Positions 1 to 10,399 of a stretch of 64,000 nucleotides of DNA are shown here, in pieces. Under the pieces are notes generated by a model. The model was given only the letters and a program-made list of their open reading frames with translations. It was not told the origin of the DNA and made no database searches. This DNA is from Palaemon carinicauda (Eukaryota; Arthropoda; Malacostraca; Decapoda; Palaemonidae): NCBI RefSeq assembly GCF_036898095.1, contig NC_090751.1, positions 74,513,932-74,577,931 on the forward strand. Reading direction: 5' to 3'. The position numbers and the translations under genes are program-made. The first letter of the stretch is position 1. Each line of letters starts with the position of its first letter.

Positions 1-656
1 TTAATGTGCATTTTATTATGCCAATGGCATTACTATGTTTGTGCCCTCAGAGCACACATTATTTATTTGGGCACTGAAACACAAGATGCAGTTAAGAGAT
101 ACTCCTAGATCGCAAACTTTATTAGATATCAGAGCAGTTGTTATTCTTGTTTATTTGAATATCACCCAAAATTCTTACTCTGTTTTCCTCACCAACTACC
201 ATAAACTCAATTTTATTTTAATCTAATTTTAGTTGTTTGATGGTCATCCATTTCCTAACACAGGAAAGAATTTGGTTTAGAGTTTCAGTTGTGTAGTCCA
301 TATCATTTATGGAGAAGTAAAATTGTGTATCATCTACAAATAGTTTGAACTTCACTCCATGCCTTTGTAGTATTTTCGACAGACCAATAGTATAGATACA
401 AAAAAAGACTGAGCCAAGGACTCTTCTCTGAGGTATGCCTTTTGTTAATGGTTCATGTCTTGCATAAGAGTTTCCTATTTGCACACAGTAGTTTCTGTCA
501 GCCAAGTAGTCTTTTAGGTATTCAAAAACTTTATCTTCAATACAATTTAACTGTAGATAATTTAGTAAAAGCTCATGCAAAACTGCATCAAAAGCAGCCC
601 TAAGATTGACCAATATTAAAATACAATTTTTGTTTTCATTCATCATTTCCAGCATA
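1..656 (-). pseudogene. PHD-LINE reverse transcriptase, C-terminal fragment
   Basis: Minus-strand reading gives the palm part of a non-LTR reverse transcriptase. An LRAAFDA block (family form LSAAFDT) comes first, then GIPQ (family GVPQGS) and FVDDT, the catalytic F/YxDD box. Below position 217 the same protein continues in other frames (FMVVG, then a DLGV..SLNCILCFSAQI block), the usual order at the end of the RT domain. Frameshifts and stops make it dead. The upstream half is not adjacent: it resumes at 16555 beyond a 15.9-kb insertion flanked by a 13-bp duplication. Which clade it belongs to (CR1/Jockey-like) is inference. The longest open piece is 218-655. Confidence 0.8.
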
Positions 657-669
657 TCATTTACAACAG
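657..669. repeat. Target-site duplication, left copy
   Basis: tcatttacaacag sits exactly where the PHD-LINE reading frame stops and the 3' tail of an I-LINE starts. The partner tcatttactacag is at 16555-16567 and differs at one base. The pair brackets the whole I-LINE stack and marks its original insertion point. Confidence 0.75.
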
Positions 670-708
670 ATTAATTGATTGATTTGAGCTTTTCTGGCAC
701 CCTGACAT

Positions 709-736
709 CTAAGGTCATTGACGCCGATATCAATTA

Positions 737-780
<44 letters not shown>

Positions 781-806
781 AAGGTCATTGACGCCGATAT
801 CAATTA

Positions 807-853
<47 letters not shown>
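709..853. repeat. Tandem duplication of 3'-UTR segment with poly(A) tract
   Basis: A 32-bp piece of the I-LINE 3' UTR (starts ctaaggtcattgacgcc) plus about 38 A occurs at 709-778 and again, with about 43 A, at 779-853. The A tract is poly(T) on the element's sense strand, so it is not the poly(A) tail. Other copies have only 4-16 A here. A local slippage or recombination duplication, or an assembly artefact in a homopolymer, could explain it. Confidence 0.8.
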
Positions 854-856
<3 letters not shown>

Positions 857-976
857 TATAAGATTATTCAATTAAAATCAACAGCAGAGATGTCATTTAC
901 CAAGTTAAATAGCTTTCAGAAGACATACTTCTGAAATAAAGCTAAAATTACCACTAGCATGGTAGGATAAATCATG

Positions 977-1210
977 TCAAAAAATCTTGGTAAGGATGAA
1001 CCTGCCATCCTCACCTCGAGCCTCAAACAGATATCTACTTCTCTCGCAATTATAAGCAGGGTACTCGGTCAACAAATGCCTCAATGTCAATGGTACCAAA
1101 CAGTCGTCACAATATGACTGGTATTGTCCAGTAAGCAGAAATTCATGTGTCAACCGAGTGTAACCAATACGGAGACGACATAGAGTAGTCTCCCACTTTC
1201 GGTGCCTCAT
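977..1210 (-). pseudogene. I-LINE copy 1 ORF2 C-terminal zinc-like region
   Basis: The open piece (77 codons) contains RKWETTLCRLRIGYTRLTHEF followed by CDDC, PLTLRHLL and a downstream Cys/Tyr. This CX2C...H...C pattern is common at the C terminus of ORF2 in I- and R1-type LINEs. The same block appears at about 6520-6590 in copy 2 and 37340-37560 in copy 3. The downstream stop at 977 is probably close to the natural end of ORF2. Function in the family is thought to be nucleic-acid binding during target-primed reverse transcription. Confidence 0.65.
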
Positions 1211-1246
1211 GTTATACTTCCAAGGGGATATAACATTTGTTATTTC

Positions 1247-1805
1247 TCACATCTTATTTCTAACTAAACTACCCCAATGGTATTGCCAATTATTGGAAAT
1301 CAAACTCTTAATGTTGGGTAAACATTCATCACAAAGAATGAGATACCTTCTTGGTAGCAACTCAGCTGCAGCATTCTTAGCCAATAAATCTGCTTTCTCA
1401 TTTCCAGATACACCTACGTTTGCCAGAACCCAACAAATTTGAATTGTTATACCTTTCAGTACAATAATAAATAATAAAAGGCCCATTCTAAAATCTTTAA
1501 AACTAAAGTTATTGAAATTAAAAACTTATAAAGCTTGAAGGACACTCCTTACATCATTAAAAATGGTAAAATTACCCCCTCTCCAACGCTATTTTCTCAA
1601 TAGCAGTTAGTATGCCATGTAGTTCAGTAGTAAATATGGAAGCTGTTAGAGGAAGTGCTACTCTACCATTAAAAGCATTACTATATACTCCAAATCCAAC
1701 ACCAGCATCAGACATGAAGCCATCAGTATATATAAAAGTTGGTCCCCTATGCTCTGCAACATGAGGTTCCATAAAAAGAGACCTGACTTCTAAGTCAGTC
1801 ATAGT
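1247..1805 (-). pseudogene. I-LINE copy 1 RNase H domain, broken
   Basis: Two open pieces encode RNase H. 1572-1802 holds the first Asp block (FIYTDGFMSDAG) and the Glu block (FTTELHGIL). 1247-1486 holds the last block (NVGVSGNEKADLLAKNA). The middle (about 1490-1570), with the third acidic residue, is out of frame. Compared with copy 2, TDGSKSD has become TDGFMSD. The domain would remove the RNA template during retrotransposition and here is inactive. Confidence 0.8.
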
Positions 1806-1920
1806 CTTTTAACTCCAATAAAATCCTTACAAAAACATACCTCTGGTAATTTTCATGGAGGCGTTGATACCTTGAATGGAAGCACCTCACTTCTAATTAT
1901 ATCAAGACTATACATTAATT

Positions 1921-2590
1921 GTTTATTATTATCATTATTACTTCCTAAGCTACAACCCTAGTTGGAAAAGCAAGATGCTATAAGCCCAGGGGCCCCAATA
2001 GGGAAAATAGCCCAGTGAGGAAAGGAAACAAGGAAAAATAAATTATTTTAAGAACAGTAACAACATTAAAATAAACATTTCCTATATAAACTATAAAAAC
2101 TTTAACAAAACAAGAAGAGAAATTAATAGAATAGTGTGCCCGAGTGTACCCTCAAGCAAGAGAACTCTTAACCCTAGACAGTGGAAGACCATGGTACAGA
2201 GCCTATGGCACTACCCAAGAGTAGAGAACAATGGTTTGATTTTGCAGTATCCTTCTCCTAGAAGAGGTGCTTACCATAGCTAAAGTGTCTCTTCTACCCT
2301 TACCAGGAGGAAAGTAGCCACTGAACATTACAGTGCAGTAATTAACCCCTTGGGTGAAGAAGAATTGTTTGGTAATCTCAGTGTTGTCAGGTTTATGAGA
2401 ACAAAGGAGAATCTGTAATGAATAGGCCAGACTATTCAGTGCATGTGTAGGCAAAGGAAAAGTGAACCGTAACCAGAGAGAAGGATCCAATGAAGTACTG
2501 TTTGGCCAGTCAAAGGACCCCCATAACTCTCTAGTGGTAGTATCTCAACGGGTGGCTGGTACCCTAGCCAACCTACTACCTATAACCCAA
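1921..2590 (-). mobile_element. Internally deleted 2A-LINE derivative (5' UTR joined to 3' UTR)
   Basis: 1921-2110 matches the 3' end of the 2A-LINE at 29430-29660: an attattatt-type tail, then the block containing gttggaaaagcaagatgcta. From about 2110 to 2500 it matches the 5' UTR upstream of the 982-codon ORF (32850-33245), in the same order and orientation, and the whole ORF is missing. 2500-2590 extends past the 5'-truncated end of the 29-33 kb copy and may show the true 5' end. It interrupts I-LINE copy 1 between RNase H and RT (the flanks match 7266-7330 of copy 2). It cannot encode its own proteins, so it would need the autonomous LINE to move. Confidence 0.75.
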
Positions 2591-2599
2591 AAACCGTAA

Positions 2600-3960
2600 G
2601 GTTACGGAGAATTTGGGTGCAACTCAAAGTATGATGTGTGTTTTACAAGGCATGCAGTCTGATAGGCTACAGAAGTAAGAAATCTTTGAACCTAAAATAA
2701 TACCAAACATTAGAAAACTTTCGGTGAAGGTCTAAAGGCAATTCTCCAGCATCAACAAGGAGACTTTGCATAGGAGAAGTTCTAAACGCTCCTGTGGACA
2801 AACTAATAACAGCATGATGTATTGAATATATCTTTAATCACCTTGGGGTGGCTGAGGAGTATATTACACACCCACAACTAATTTTTGAAAAAATCGGACA
2901 CTTGTATAATTTTAAAATAGTATTGCAGTCTGCCCCCATGATGTATGGGACAATACTTTTAAAGATTCAGAGTCTCAAGACATTTAGCTTTTAAAGCTTT
3001 TAATTGAAGAACCCACATAAGCGTACAATCAAATATCAATCCTAAAAAATTAGCTTCCCTTACACATGGGATCCGTTGACCTTTAATATATATATCAGGG
3101 TCTGGATGTAATCCACGAATACTACAGAAATGGACAACGACAGTTTTGCTTGTTGAAAACTTAAACCCATTCATATTGGCCCACTGAATAATTTTGTCAA
3201 TTGAGAGTAGTAGTTTTCTATCAACCATTGCGATTCAAGATTCAGCAAATGATATGGAGATATCATCAACAAATAGTGTTGAAAGAATATCTTGAGGAAT
3301 GACAGAAGATATCCCATTAATGGCTAGACCAAATAGGATTACAGTTAGTAAACTACCCCGGGGAACTACTTCTTCCTGACATTTCCTCTCAGAAAGAGCT
3401 TCCCCCCACTCTCACATGTAAAAATCTTTGATATAAGTGATTCAATGAACAATGGCAACTCTCCTCGTACTCCCAAATTATGAATGGTTTTAAGTATACC
3501 ATATTTCAATGTAGTATAATATGCCTTTTCAATAAATAAATAACTTTGTATTAATATGTACATGTTTAATCATTGCATATGGAATTCCATCAGGTCCAGG
3601 GGCTCTGTCATTACAAGTAGTAAGTGCGGAATCAAATTCTCTTTCAGTAAAAGGAGTATTATACGACACTTCCCTTTTTGTTGCAAAATTCAACATTTTC
3701 TTTTCTTCAATGCTCCTATACTGGTGACCAGAAGCTGAAACACTCTTGCATGATACATATGAGAAATGATCAGCAAGGGCACTGCTAACATCATTTGCTT
3801 TAGTCACATACTGACCATTCACCTTCAACACTGGTGGTGGGTTTGGGGTAAATTTTCCTGTAATATTTTTTTTTTTCCTCCATACAGATGGTGATGTTCT
3901 ACTGTTGACTGAGGAAACAAAAGATACCCAAGATTGGCGACTAGCTTCTTTCATGGCACA
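2600..3960 (-). pseudogene. I-LINE copy 1 reverse transcriptase, broken
   Basis: Minus-strand pieces: 3529-3954 ends with the TERE..AL..CNDRAPGPDGIPYAMI block that opens the RT domain. 3366-3563 covers the fingers, shortened. Near 3250-3330 the sequence around the catalytic FVDD box is out of frame. 2959-3228 carries the WANMNGFKFSTSKTVVVHF and LGLIFD blocks that follow it. About 300 bp present in copy 2 (8250-8560) are missing. 2630-2860 matches the ..SLLVDAGELPLDLYR.. linker before RNase H. The gene is clearly dead. Confidence 0.8.
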
Positions 3961-3972
3961 ACGGAACTGTAC

Positions 3973-4910
3973 TTAACATTTTTCGTATGTTATCAAATTT
4001 TCCTCTGTACGGTGACTACGCAGTGAAGTCAAAGATTTTCTGGTGGCTCTGTACAAGACAGGTAATTCTGAAGACCACCACGGGACTCGTCGTCTTTTGA
4101 ATAATCCAGTAGTTATTGGCATAGAACCGATTCCTGTTGAATGGAGGGTTCCATTCAGTAAGTCTATGGCATCATCAATACTTTCAAACTGTTCTGCACT
4201 CCCTTCAATTTCACTTAACTCACAAAATTTAGTCCGCCTTGTCAAGATTCAATCTGGTAATCTTTGTAAAGGTGGACCATTGTTGGTGTTAATAATGATT
4301 GTTACACGATCACTAGTATGCCAATCATCTAATGTCCTCCAATCGACATCAAGAAGGCAGTTAGAGCTTGCAATTGAAAGGTCAATGCATGACAAGGTAC
4401 CTGTCTGAACATAGAAGGGTGCAGGCTCTCCTATATTAAGAAGTTAAACATCCTCATTTTCCACAATTGATGATATAATATTGCCCCTTGTGTTTTCTAA
4501 AACTTAACATCATAAAGGACGTCTACCATTCATATCTCCCAGTAAAAGAAAAGGTTGAGGGAGTTGCTGAATGACCTCTACTAAATAATCATACAAAATA
4601 ATATAATTTGGATTGTATATTTTCTCCCTATATCAATTTGTATTATCACTGCCTGCAAGGGTGTACAAATAGACAAAATGTATTTGGGGAACATCGCGAC
4701 GAACGTACAAAAGACTTCTGCCATGGCACCCTACTTATTGATTATATGGTGTTCTATAGCTAACATACTCTCGAGGACAATGAGTGTTAGCATCATGCAT
4801 ACTTTCCTGTAGACATACAATTATGGGGGAATGTTCATGAATTAAGAGCTTAATTTCTTCACATTTGGCCCTTAAACCCAGACAATTCCCTTGCAAAATG
4901 AAAAAGAAAA
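3973..4910 (-). pseudogene. I-LINE copy 1 endonuclease and linker, broken
   Basis: 3973-4245 is open and encodes the linker between endonuclease and RT, including RRRVPWWSSELPVLYRATR (typical of I-type LINEs). 4250-4910 aligns by eye with the apurinic-type endonuclease of copy 2 (9318-10035): LLGDMNGR appears near 4510-4550, and VCLQESMHDANT near 4790-4820. It is scattered over several frames. The enzyme would nick target DNA to prime reverse transcription. Confidence 0.7.
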
Positions 4911-6145
4911 CTATGGATTATTTTTGGAAGACATCTTGGATGAGGTCTTCCCATTTGAAGTTTTTAATCTAACATTATTACCTGTAAATTTCTTCAGAGA
5001 TGGTCTTGATATGTTGGGTTTTATGTTTGTCTTTTTCTCTGTGTCCTTTTGATATATTTGTTGAGGTGGATGGAAGACCTCAACTGTAATATTTGATTTA
5101 TTCAATTTATCTTCCGATTCATTAGAAACATCAACACACAAGACATCAAATTTATTTGATGTCATAACTTTGTTTCTAATGGAGGGGGTAAGAGATATGG
5201 AGGTCTCTCTCTTTTACAATTAATAGATGGTAATATTCTAAGTTTTTGCACCTTTCCGCACAACAGGTGCATCAGGTAAGCTGGTTTTAAGTGGAACCTC
5301 CATCAAATCAGGCAAGGACATGCCCTGAGAGAGGTTTGTACTAGTTTTTGTGATGAGGGATGAAGGCTGTACAAAGATGGGCAATGCCCTAGTGTTAATA
5401 CACCGTGGTAAAGCCTCAGGAGGTAAATATGCTCACCTTATCATTCAGCAATTCATCAGATTGTATATTTCTTTTTATAGAGCTATTGGCAGTACTAGGT
5501 GGGTTTGATTTTAATACCATAGCATAGCTATTTCATTTATTTAATAGTCTCTTGGCATGCCCAACACTTATATGTTCTAAATTAGATTTCTTGACGGCAG
5601 CTTCTTCCAACTTATACTGTACAGCTCGCAACTCTTGTCTGTGGATTTAGAATTCGAGTTGCAATTCAAACACATCTCTCCAAGTGCTCATTCTACATGG
5701 TAAGATTTGGAGCAAATACCACACATTTGCTCATTTTTGCAAACTTTACACAGGTCTCCAAATTTGAAACAATTAAAACACTGCAGCAGCTTCTGCTTCA
5801 ATGGTTGTACTTTAATCACTTCCTTTTCAATAATAATATGGAAAGGTAAATGGCCAGTATCTCCTATGTAAATTCATACATATATCTGTTAAAAACTACT
5901 CCCCTTCCGTAACTAAAATTTAGGTGGGGTTTGACATCTAACTCTATGTCATCACAAGTTGTTTTTAGGTTGGAAAGTATTACAGATTGTGTGCTTGATT
6001 TGGTATGGATAAGGAAACTATTTTCTGCAAAACGAGATATATCTCCCAGTGTAATAGTTTCTACTTTTTCTGAATTAATTTGTATATTTTGAAACAATTC
6101 CCTGTAACTCCCTTTAATTCAGCTACAAGCCACATTGATGGTTTT
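4911..6145 (-). pseudogene. I-LINE copy 1 ORF1, 3' part, broken
   Basis: 4911-5165 matches the basic, Pro/Ser-rich ORF1 C terminus of copy 2 (block QQ..QKD..K..KP.LSRPSL). 5640-5790 keeps Cys-rich knuckle remnants. 5864-6097 matches the second folded part (ITLGDISRFAENSFLIHTKS, LDVKPHLNFSYGRGVVFN). The frame ends at 6145-6159, where copy 2 is inserted, and resumes at 12619. ORF1 of this group is an RNA-binding Gag-like protein. Confidence 0.75.
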
Positions 6146-6159
6146 GGTTTTCTCTGGGA
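6146..6159. repeat. Target-site duplication of I-LINE copy 2, left
   Basis: ggttttctctggga of copy 1 ORF1 lies just outside the copy 2 3' tail. The partner ggttttctcggggga starts at 12619, with a small difference. The flanks continue each other: ORF1 of copy 1 reads up to 6159 and carries on from 12620. Confidence 0.7.
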
Positions 6160-6522
6160 TTGGTTGATTGATTTAAGGTTTTCAGGCATCCTGACATCTA
6201 AGGTCATTGACGCCGATATCATTTAGTTTATATATACAAAAAAAAAAACATTAGAAAGAATATTCAATTAAAACCATAAAAGTTGAATGTCATTATAAAA
6301 GTTAGATAGTTTCCAGAAGACCTGCTTCTGAAATAAATCTAAAAATGCCACTTGCATAGTGGGACACATCATGTCCGAGAATCTTGGCAAGGATGACCCT
6401 GCCACCCTCACCTCGAGCCTCACACAAATATCTATTCCTTAAGTTATTATAATTGGGGGTCAACAAATGCCTCACTGTTAGAGGTACTAAACAGTCGTCA
6501 CAAAACGGTTGGTGTTGGCCCT

Positions 6523-7302
6523 TCAGCAGAAACTCGTGTGATCAATAAGGAGACGACAAAGAGAAGTCTCCCATTTTCGGGGCATCATGTTATACCTCCA
6601 AGGAGATATGACATTTGTTACTTCTCTCATTTTATTCCCATCTAGACTATCCCAGTGCTGTTGCCATTTATTACAAAGCAATTTCTTGATATTAGGTAGG
6701 AAATCATTACACGGAATGGGATACCTTCTTGGCAGCAACTCGGATGCAGCATTCTTTGCCAATGAATCTGCCTTCTCATTGCCAGACATACCTACATGTG
6801 CTGGAACCCAACAAAATCTAACCATTAAACCTCTCCATCCAATAATAAAAAGCCATTCTAAAATCTTTATAACTAGTGTTTTGCTAGAATTAAAAACTTC
6901 TAAAGCTTGAAGGACACTCTTTGCATCACTAATAATTGTAAAATTACCCTCCTTCTCCAATGCTATTTTCTCAATAGCGGTTAATATGCCATACAGTTCG
7001 GCAGTAAATATGGAAGCGGTCAGAGGAAGTGCACCTCTACAATTAAAACCATTACTATGTACTCCAAATCCTACGCCAGCATCAGATTTGGAGCCATCAG
7101 TAAATATAAAAGTCGATCCTCTATGTTCTTCAACATGTTCCATAAAAAGAGACCTGGCTTCTAGGTCAGTCATATTCTTCTTAACTCCAATAAAGTATTT
7201 AAAAAAAAAGTTCTCTGGTAATTTCCATGGAGGCATTAATGATACCTTGAATGGAAGTACCTTACTTCTAATCATATCCAGATTGTTTAATAATCGTTTC
7301 AC
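6523..7302 (-). pseudogene. I-LINE copy 2 ORF2 RNase H and C-terminal part
   Basis: One open frame of 259 codons. RNase H runs from about residue 60 to 190: FTDGSKSDAG (first Asp), FTAELYGIL (Glu), IISDAKSVLQAL (second Asp) and HVGMSGNEKADSLAK (last Asp). All four acidic residues are present, so this domain is undamaged. The first Met is internal to ORF2, not a real start. The frame breaks at about 7300 against the upstream RT and at 6523 before the C-terminal zinc block. Confidence 0.85.
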
Positions 7303-9300
7303 CCGAAAGCCATATGTTGAGGAGATTTTGGGTGCAACTCAAAGTATGATGTATGTCTTACAAGGCTTGCAGTCTGAAAGGCTAAAGAGTTAGGGAGTCT
7401 TTGCCATCTAAACCAATACTGAATAATAGAAGGCATTCGGTAAAGGTCTAGAGGTAACTCTCCAGCATCAACAAGGAGACTTGGGATAGGTGAGGTTCTA
7501 CATGCTCCTGTAGACAATCTAATACCAGCATGATGTATCGCGTCTAATATTTTTAACCGGCTTGGAGTGGCTGAAGAGTATATTTCACATCCATAATCAG
7601 TTTTGGAAAAAATACAGGCCTTGTATAATCTTGAAATAGTATTGCGGTCTGCCCCCATGATGTATGGGACAATACTTTTAAGATATTCAGAGCCTCAAGA
7701 CATTTAGCTTTTAATGCTTTTAAGTGAGAAACCCATGTAAGCCTACAATCAAATATCAAACCTAAAAATGTAGCTTCACTTAAACATGGTATCCGTTGAC
7801 CTTCAATGTATATATCCGGGTCTCGATGTACTCCCCGGATACGACAAAAATGAACAATGGTAGTTTTACTTGTTGAAAACTTAAACCCATTCATATCGGC
7901 CCACTGGATAATTTTGTCAATAGAGAGTTGTATTTTTCTCTCAACCCTTGTCATTCTAGTTTCAGCAAAATATATTGAGAGATCATCCACAAATAATGTT
8001 GAGAGAACATCTTGGGGAATGACTGAGGATATCCCATTAATTGCTAGTGCAAACAGGGTTACACTCAGCACACTCCCCTGAGGAACTCCTTCTTCCTGAC
8101 ACTTACTCTCTGATAGAGTTTCCCCCACTCTCACTCAAAAAAACTCTATGTGAAAGAAATGCCTGAATAAATAGCAGAAGCTCTCCTCTCAATCCCAATT
8201 CATGAATTGTTTTAAGTATACCATATCGCCAAGTCGTATCATATGCCTTTTCAAGGTAAAAAAAGACTCACATGGTGCTGTTTGGAAGCAAACGCTTCAC
8301 AAGTAGAGGACTCAAGTCGTATCAACACATCAGTCGTTGAGTGCATTTTTCTGAATCCACATTGAATCGGTGATAAAATACTCTTCTTTTCAAGGTACCA
8401 AATCAGTCTTGCATTGACCATCTTCTTTATGATTTTACATAAACAAGATGTCAATGCAATAGGTCAGTAGTTTGCTGCTAAAAACTTGTCCTTGTCGGGT
8501 TTTAAAAAGGCTAAAATAATGGCTAGTTCCCAAACACTTGGATAACTATGATCATGCCATATTCTATTAATAATGCTTAAAATAAATAATTTTGTATTAA
8601 AATGTACATGTTTAATCACTGCATATGGAATTCCATCGGGTCCCGGGGCTGTATTGTTACTATTAGTAAGAGTGGAGTCATATTCTCTTTCAGTAAAAGG
8701 AGAATTATATGACTTCTTCCCTTCCTGTTAAAAAATTTAAAATTTTCTTTTCCTCGTTGCTCCTATACTGGTGACCAGGAGCTCCTTCACACTTGCTGGA
8801 TACATTTGAAAAATGTTCAGCCAGGCCATTGCTGACATCATTTTCTTCAGTCACATACTGACCGTTCACCTTCAACACTGGTGGGGGGGGGGGGGGCGGT
8901 TTCGGGGTAAATTTGCCGGCAATCTTTTTTATTTACCTCCACACAGCAGATGGTGGTGTTCTACTGTTAATGGAGGAAATAAAAGACACCCCATGACTGG
9001 CGCCTAGCTTCCTTCATGGCATGACGAAACTGTGCTCTACACTTTTTGTATGTTATCAAATTGCCCTCAGTGCGGTGTCTGCGCAGTTGAGTTAAAGACC
9101 TTCTTGTGGCCCTGTGCAGGGCAGTTAGTTCTGAAGACCATCAAGGGACTGGTCGTCGTTTGAATAACCCTGTTGTTTTGGGATTTGAATTTACTCCTGC
9201 TGTATGAAGGGTTCCATTAAGTAAGTCTATGGCATCATCAATATTTTCAAACTGTTCTGCATTTCCTTCAATTTCACTTAGCACACGAAATCTATCCCAG
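7299..9300 (-). pseudogene. I-LINE copy 2 reverse transcriptase, broken
   Basis: 7553-8134 carries EEGVPQGSVLS (RT block 4), FVDDLSIYF (catalytic block 5) and FKFSTSKTTIVHF. 7299-7658 overlaps it and carries the post-RT DYGCEIYSSATPS and ELPLDLYR blocks. 8251-8454 holds RT block 2 (NPIQCGFRKMHSTTD-like). 8560-9300 holds the TEREYDS / APGPDGIPY region and the endonuclease-RT linker. At least four frame changes separate them. FVDD is retained. The overlap at 7553-7658 marks a 1-nt frameshift. Confidence 0.85.
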
Positions 9301-9317
9301 TCCGCCTTATCAAGATT

Positions 9318-10035
9318 TCATCGTGGAGATCTTTGTAAAGGTGGACCATTGTTGGTAATTATAATGATTGGTGCATGATCATTAGTATGCCAATCATCTA
9401 ATGTCCTCCGATCAAAATCAAGGAGACAGAGCTTGCAATTGAAAAGTCGATGCATGACAAGGTACCCTTTTGTACATGGAAGTGTGAGGGCTCTCCTGGA
9501 GTCCGACATCCTCGTTTTCCACAATTGATGATATAATATTGCCCCTGGTGTTTGCTAAAACATCACCTCACACAGGATGTCTACCATTCAAATCTCCAAG
9601 TAAAAGAAAAGGTTGAGGGAGCTGTTGAATCACCTCTACTAAATCTTCATACAATATGTTATCATTAGGAGGCAAGTACAGCGAACAGATTGTATATTTT
9701 CTCCCTATATCAATCTGTACAACCACTGCCTGCAGAGGTGCACGGACAGATATAGGTATTTGGGGAACATCTTGACAAACATATATGAGACTTCCGCCAT
9801 GGCTCCCTACTCTGTGATCATAAGGTGTCCTATAACTAATATACTCGCGAGGACAAGGGGTATTAGCATCAAGCTTGCTCTCCTGTAGACTTACGATTAT
9901 GGGGGAATGCTCGTAAACTAAGAGTTTAAGTTCTTCATATTTGGCCCTTAAACCCTGACAATTCCATTGCAAAATGGAGGAAAAAACTGGTTTATTTTTT
10001 GGAAGAGCTTTTAGATGAAGTCTTCCCATTAGCAA
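9318..10035 (-). pseudogene. I-LINE copy 2 ORF2 N-terminal endonuclease (APE type)
   Basis: 9568-10035 (155 codons) is open and starts with Met. It shows LQWNCQGLRAKYEEL (N of the active site), SLQESKLD (catalytic Glu), SLIYVCQDV, ICSLYLPP and LLGDLNGRH (DxN motif). The remaining strands (SDH-type end) fall in 9318-9550 in other frames (HTNDHAPIII). The start overlaps the end of ORF1 (9992-10399) by 44 nt, as in many two-ORF LINEs. Role: target-site nicking. Confidence 0.85.
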
Positions 10036-10399
10036 TTTTTGATCTAATGCTATTTCCCGGTGGTTTTATTAGAGAGGGTCTTGATAAATATGGTTTTTTG
10101 TTTGTGCTTTTCTTGTTGTCCTTCTGATCCAATTGTTGAGGGGGATGGTGGACCTCAACTTGAATTTCTGATTTGTTTAAATTGTCTTCTGGTTGATCAG
10201 AAACCTCAACAGACAAAACATCATATTTATTTGATGTCATAACTCTAATATTTCTTATGGAAGAGGGTGAGAGAGATGGAAGTTTCTCTCTTTTCCTATT
10301 TATAGGTGAGGATCTACCAGGTTTTTGTACCTTCCCTACCACAGGTGCACCTGGTAACTTTGTTTCGGGTGGAACCTCCGTCAAATCAGGCAAGGACAT
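9992..10399 (-). pseudogene. I-LINE copy 2 ORF1, C-terminal tail
   Basis: Open for 135 codons, low complexity, basic and rich in Ser, Pro and Lys, ending NGKTSSKSSSKK. Its stop overlaps the start of ORF2. It follows the Cys-rich part at 10400-10830 in a different frame. Probably a disordered nucleic-acid-binding tail, judged on composition only. Confidence 0.65.

Larger units (their letters stand above)
670..6159 (-). mobile_element. I-LINE copy 1, 3' part (I-group non-LTR retrotransposon, dead)
   Basis: Minus-strand LINE with the order ORF1, endonuclease, RT, RNase H, C-terminal zinc region, 3' UTR. It ends at the low-coordinate side in a short tail of ATTG/GATT units (672-684). An RNase H domain inside ORF2 is diagnostic of the I group. 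All coding parts carry stops and frameshifts. The 5' part (ORF1 start and 5' UTR) is displaced to 12619-13895 because copy 2 inserted at 6159/6160. A 0.67-kb LINE derivative interrupts it at 1921-2590. The conserved 3' end (gatatcggcgtcaatgacc on the sense strand) recurs at 6160, 37139, 43430 and 63624. Confidence 0.85.

Noticed and set aside
1921..2590. tRNA-derived SINE
   Set aside because: No A/B box or tRNA-like head seen; both halves match the 2A-LINE UTRs instead.
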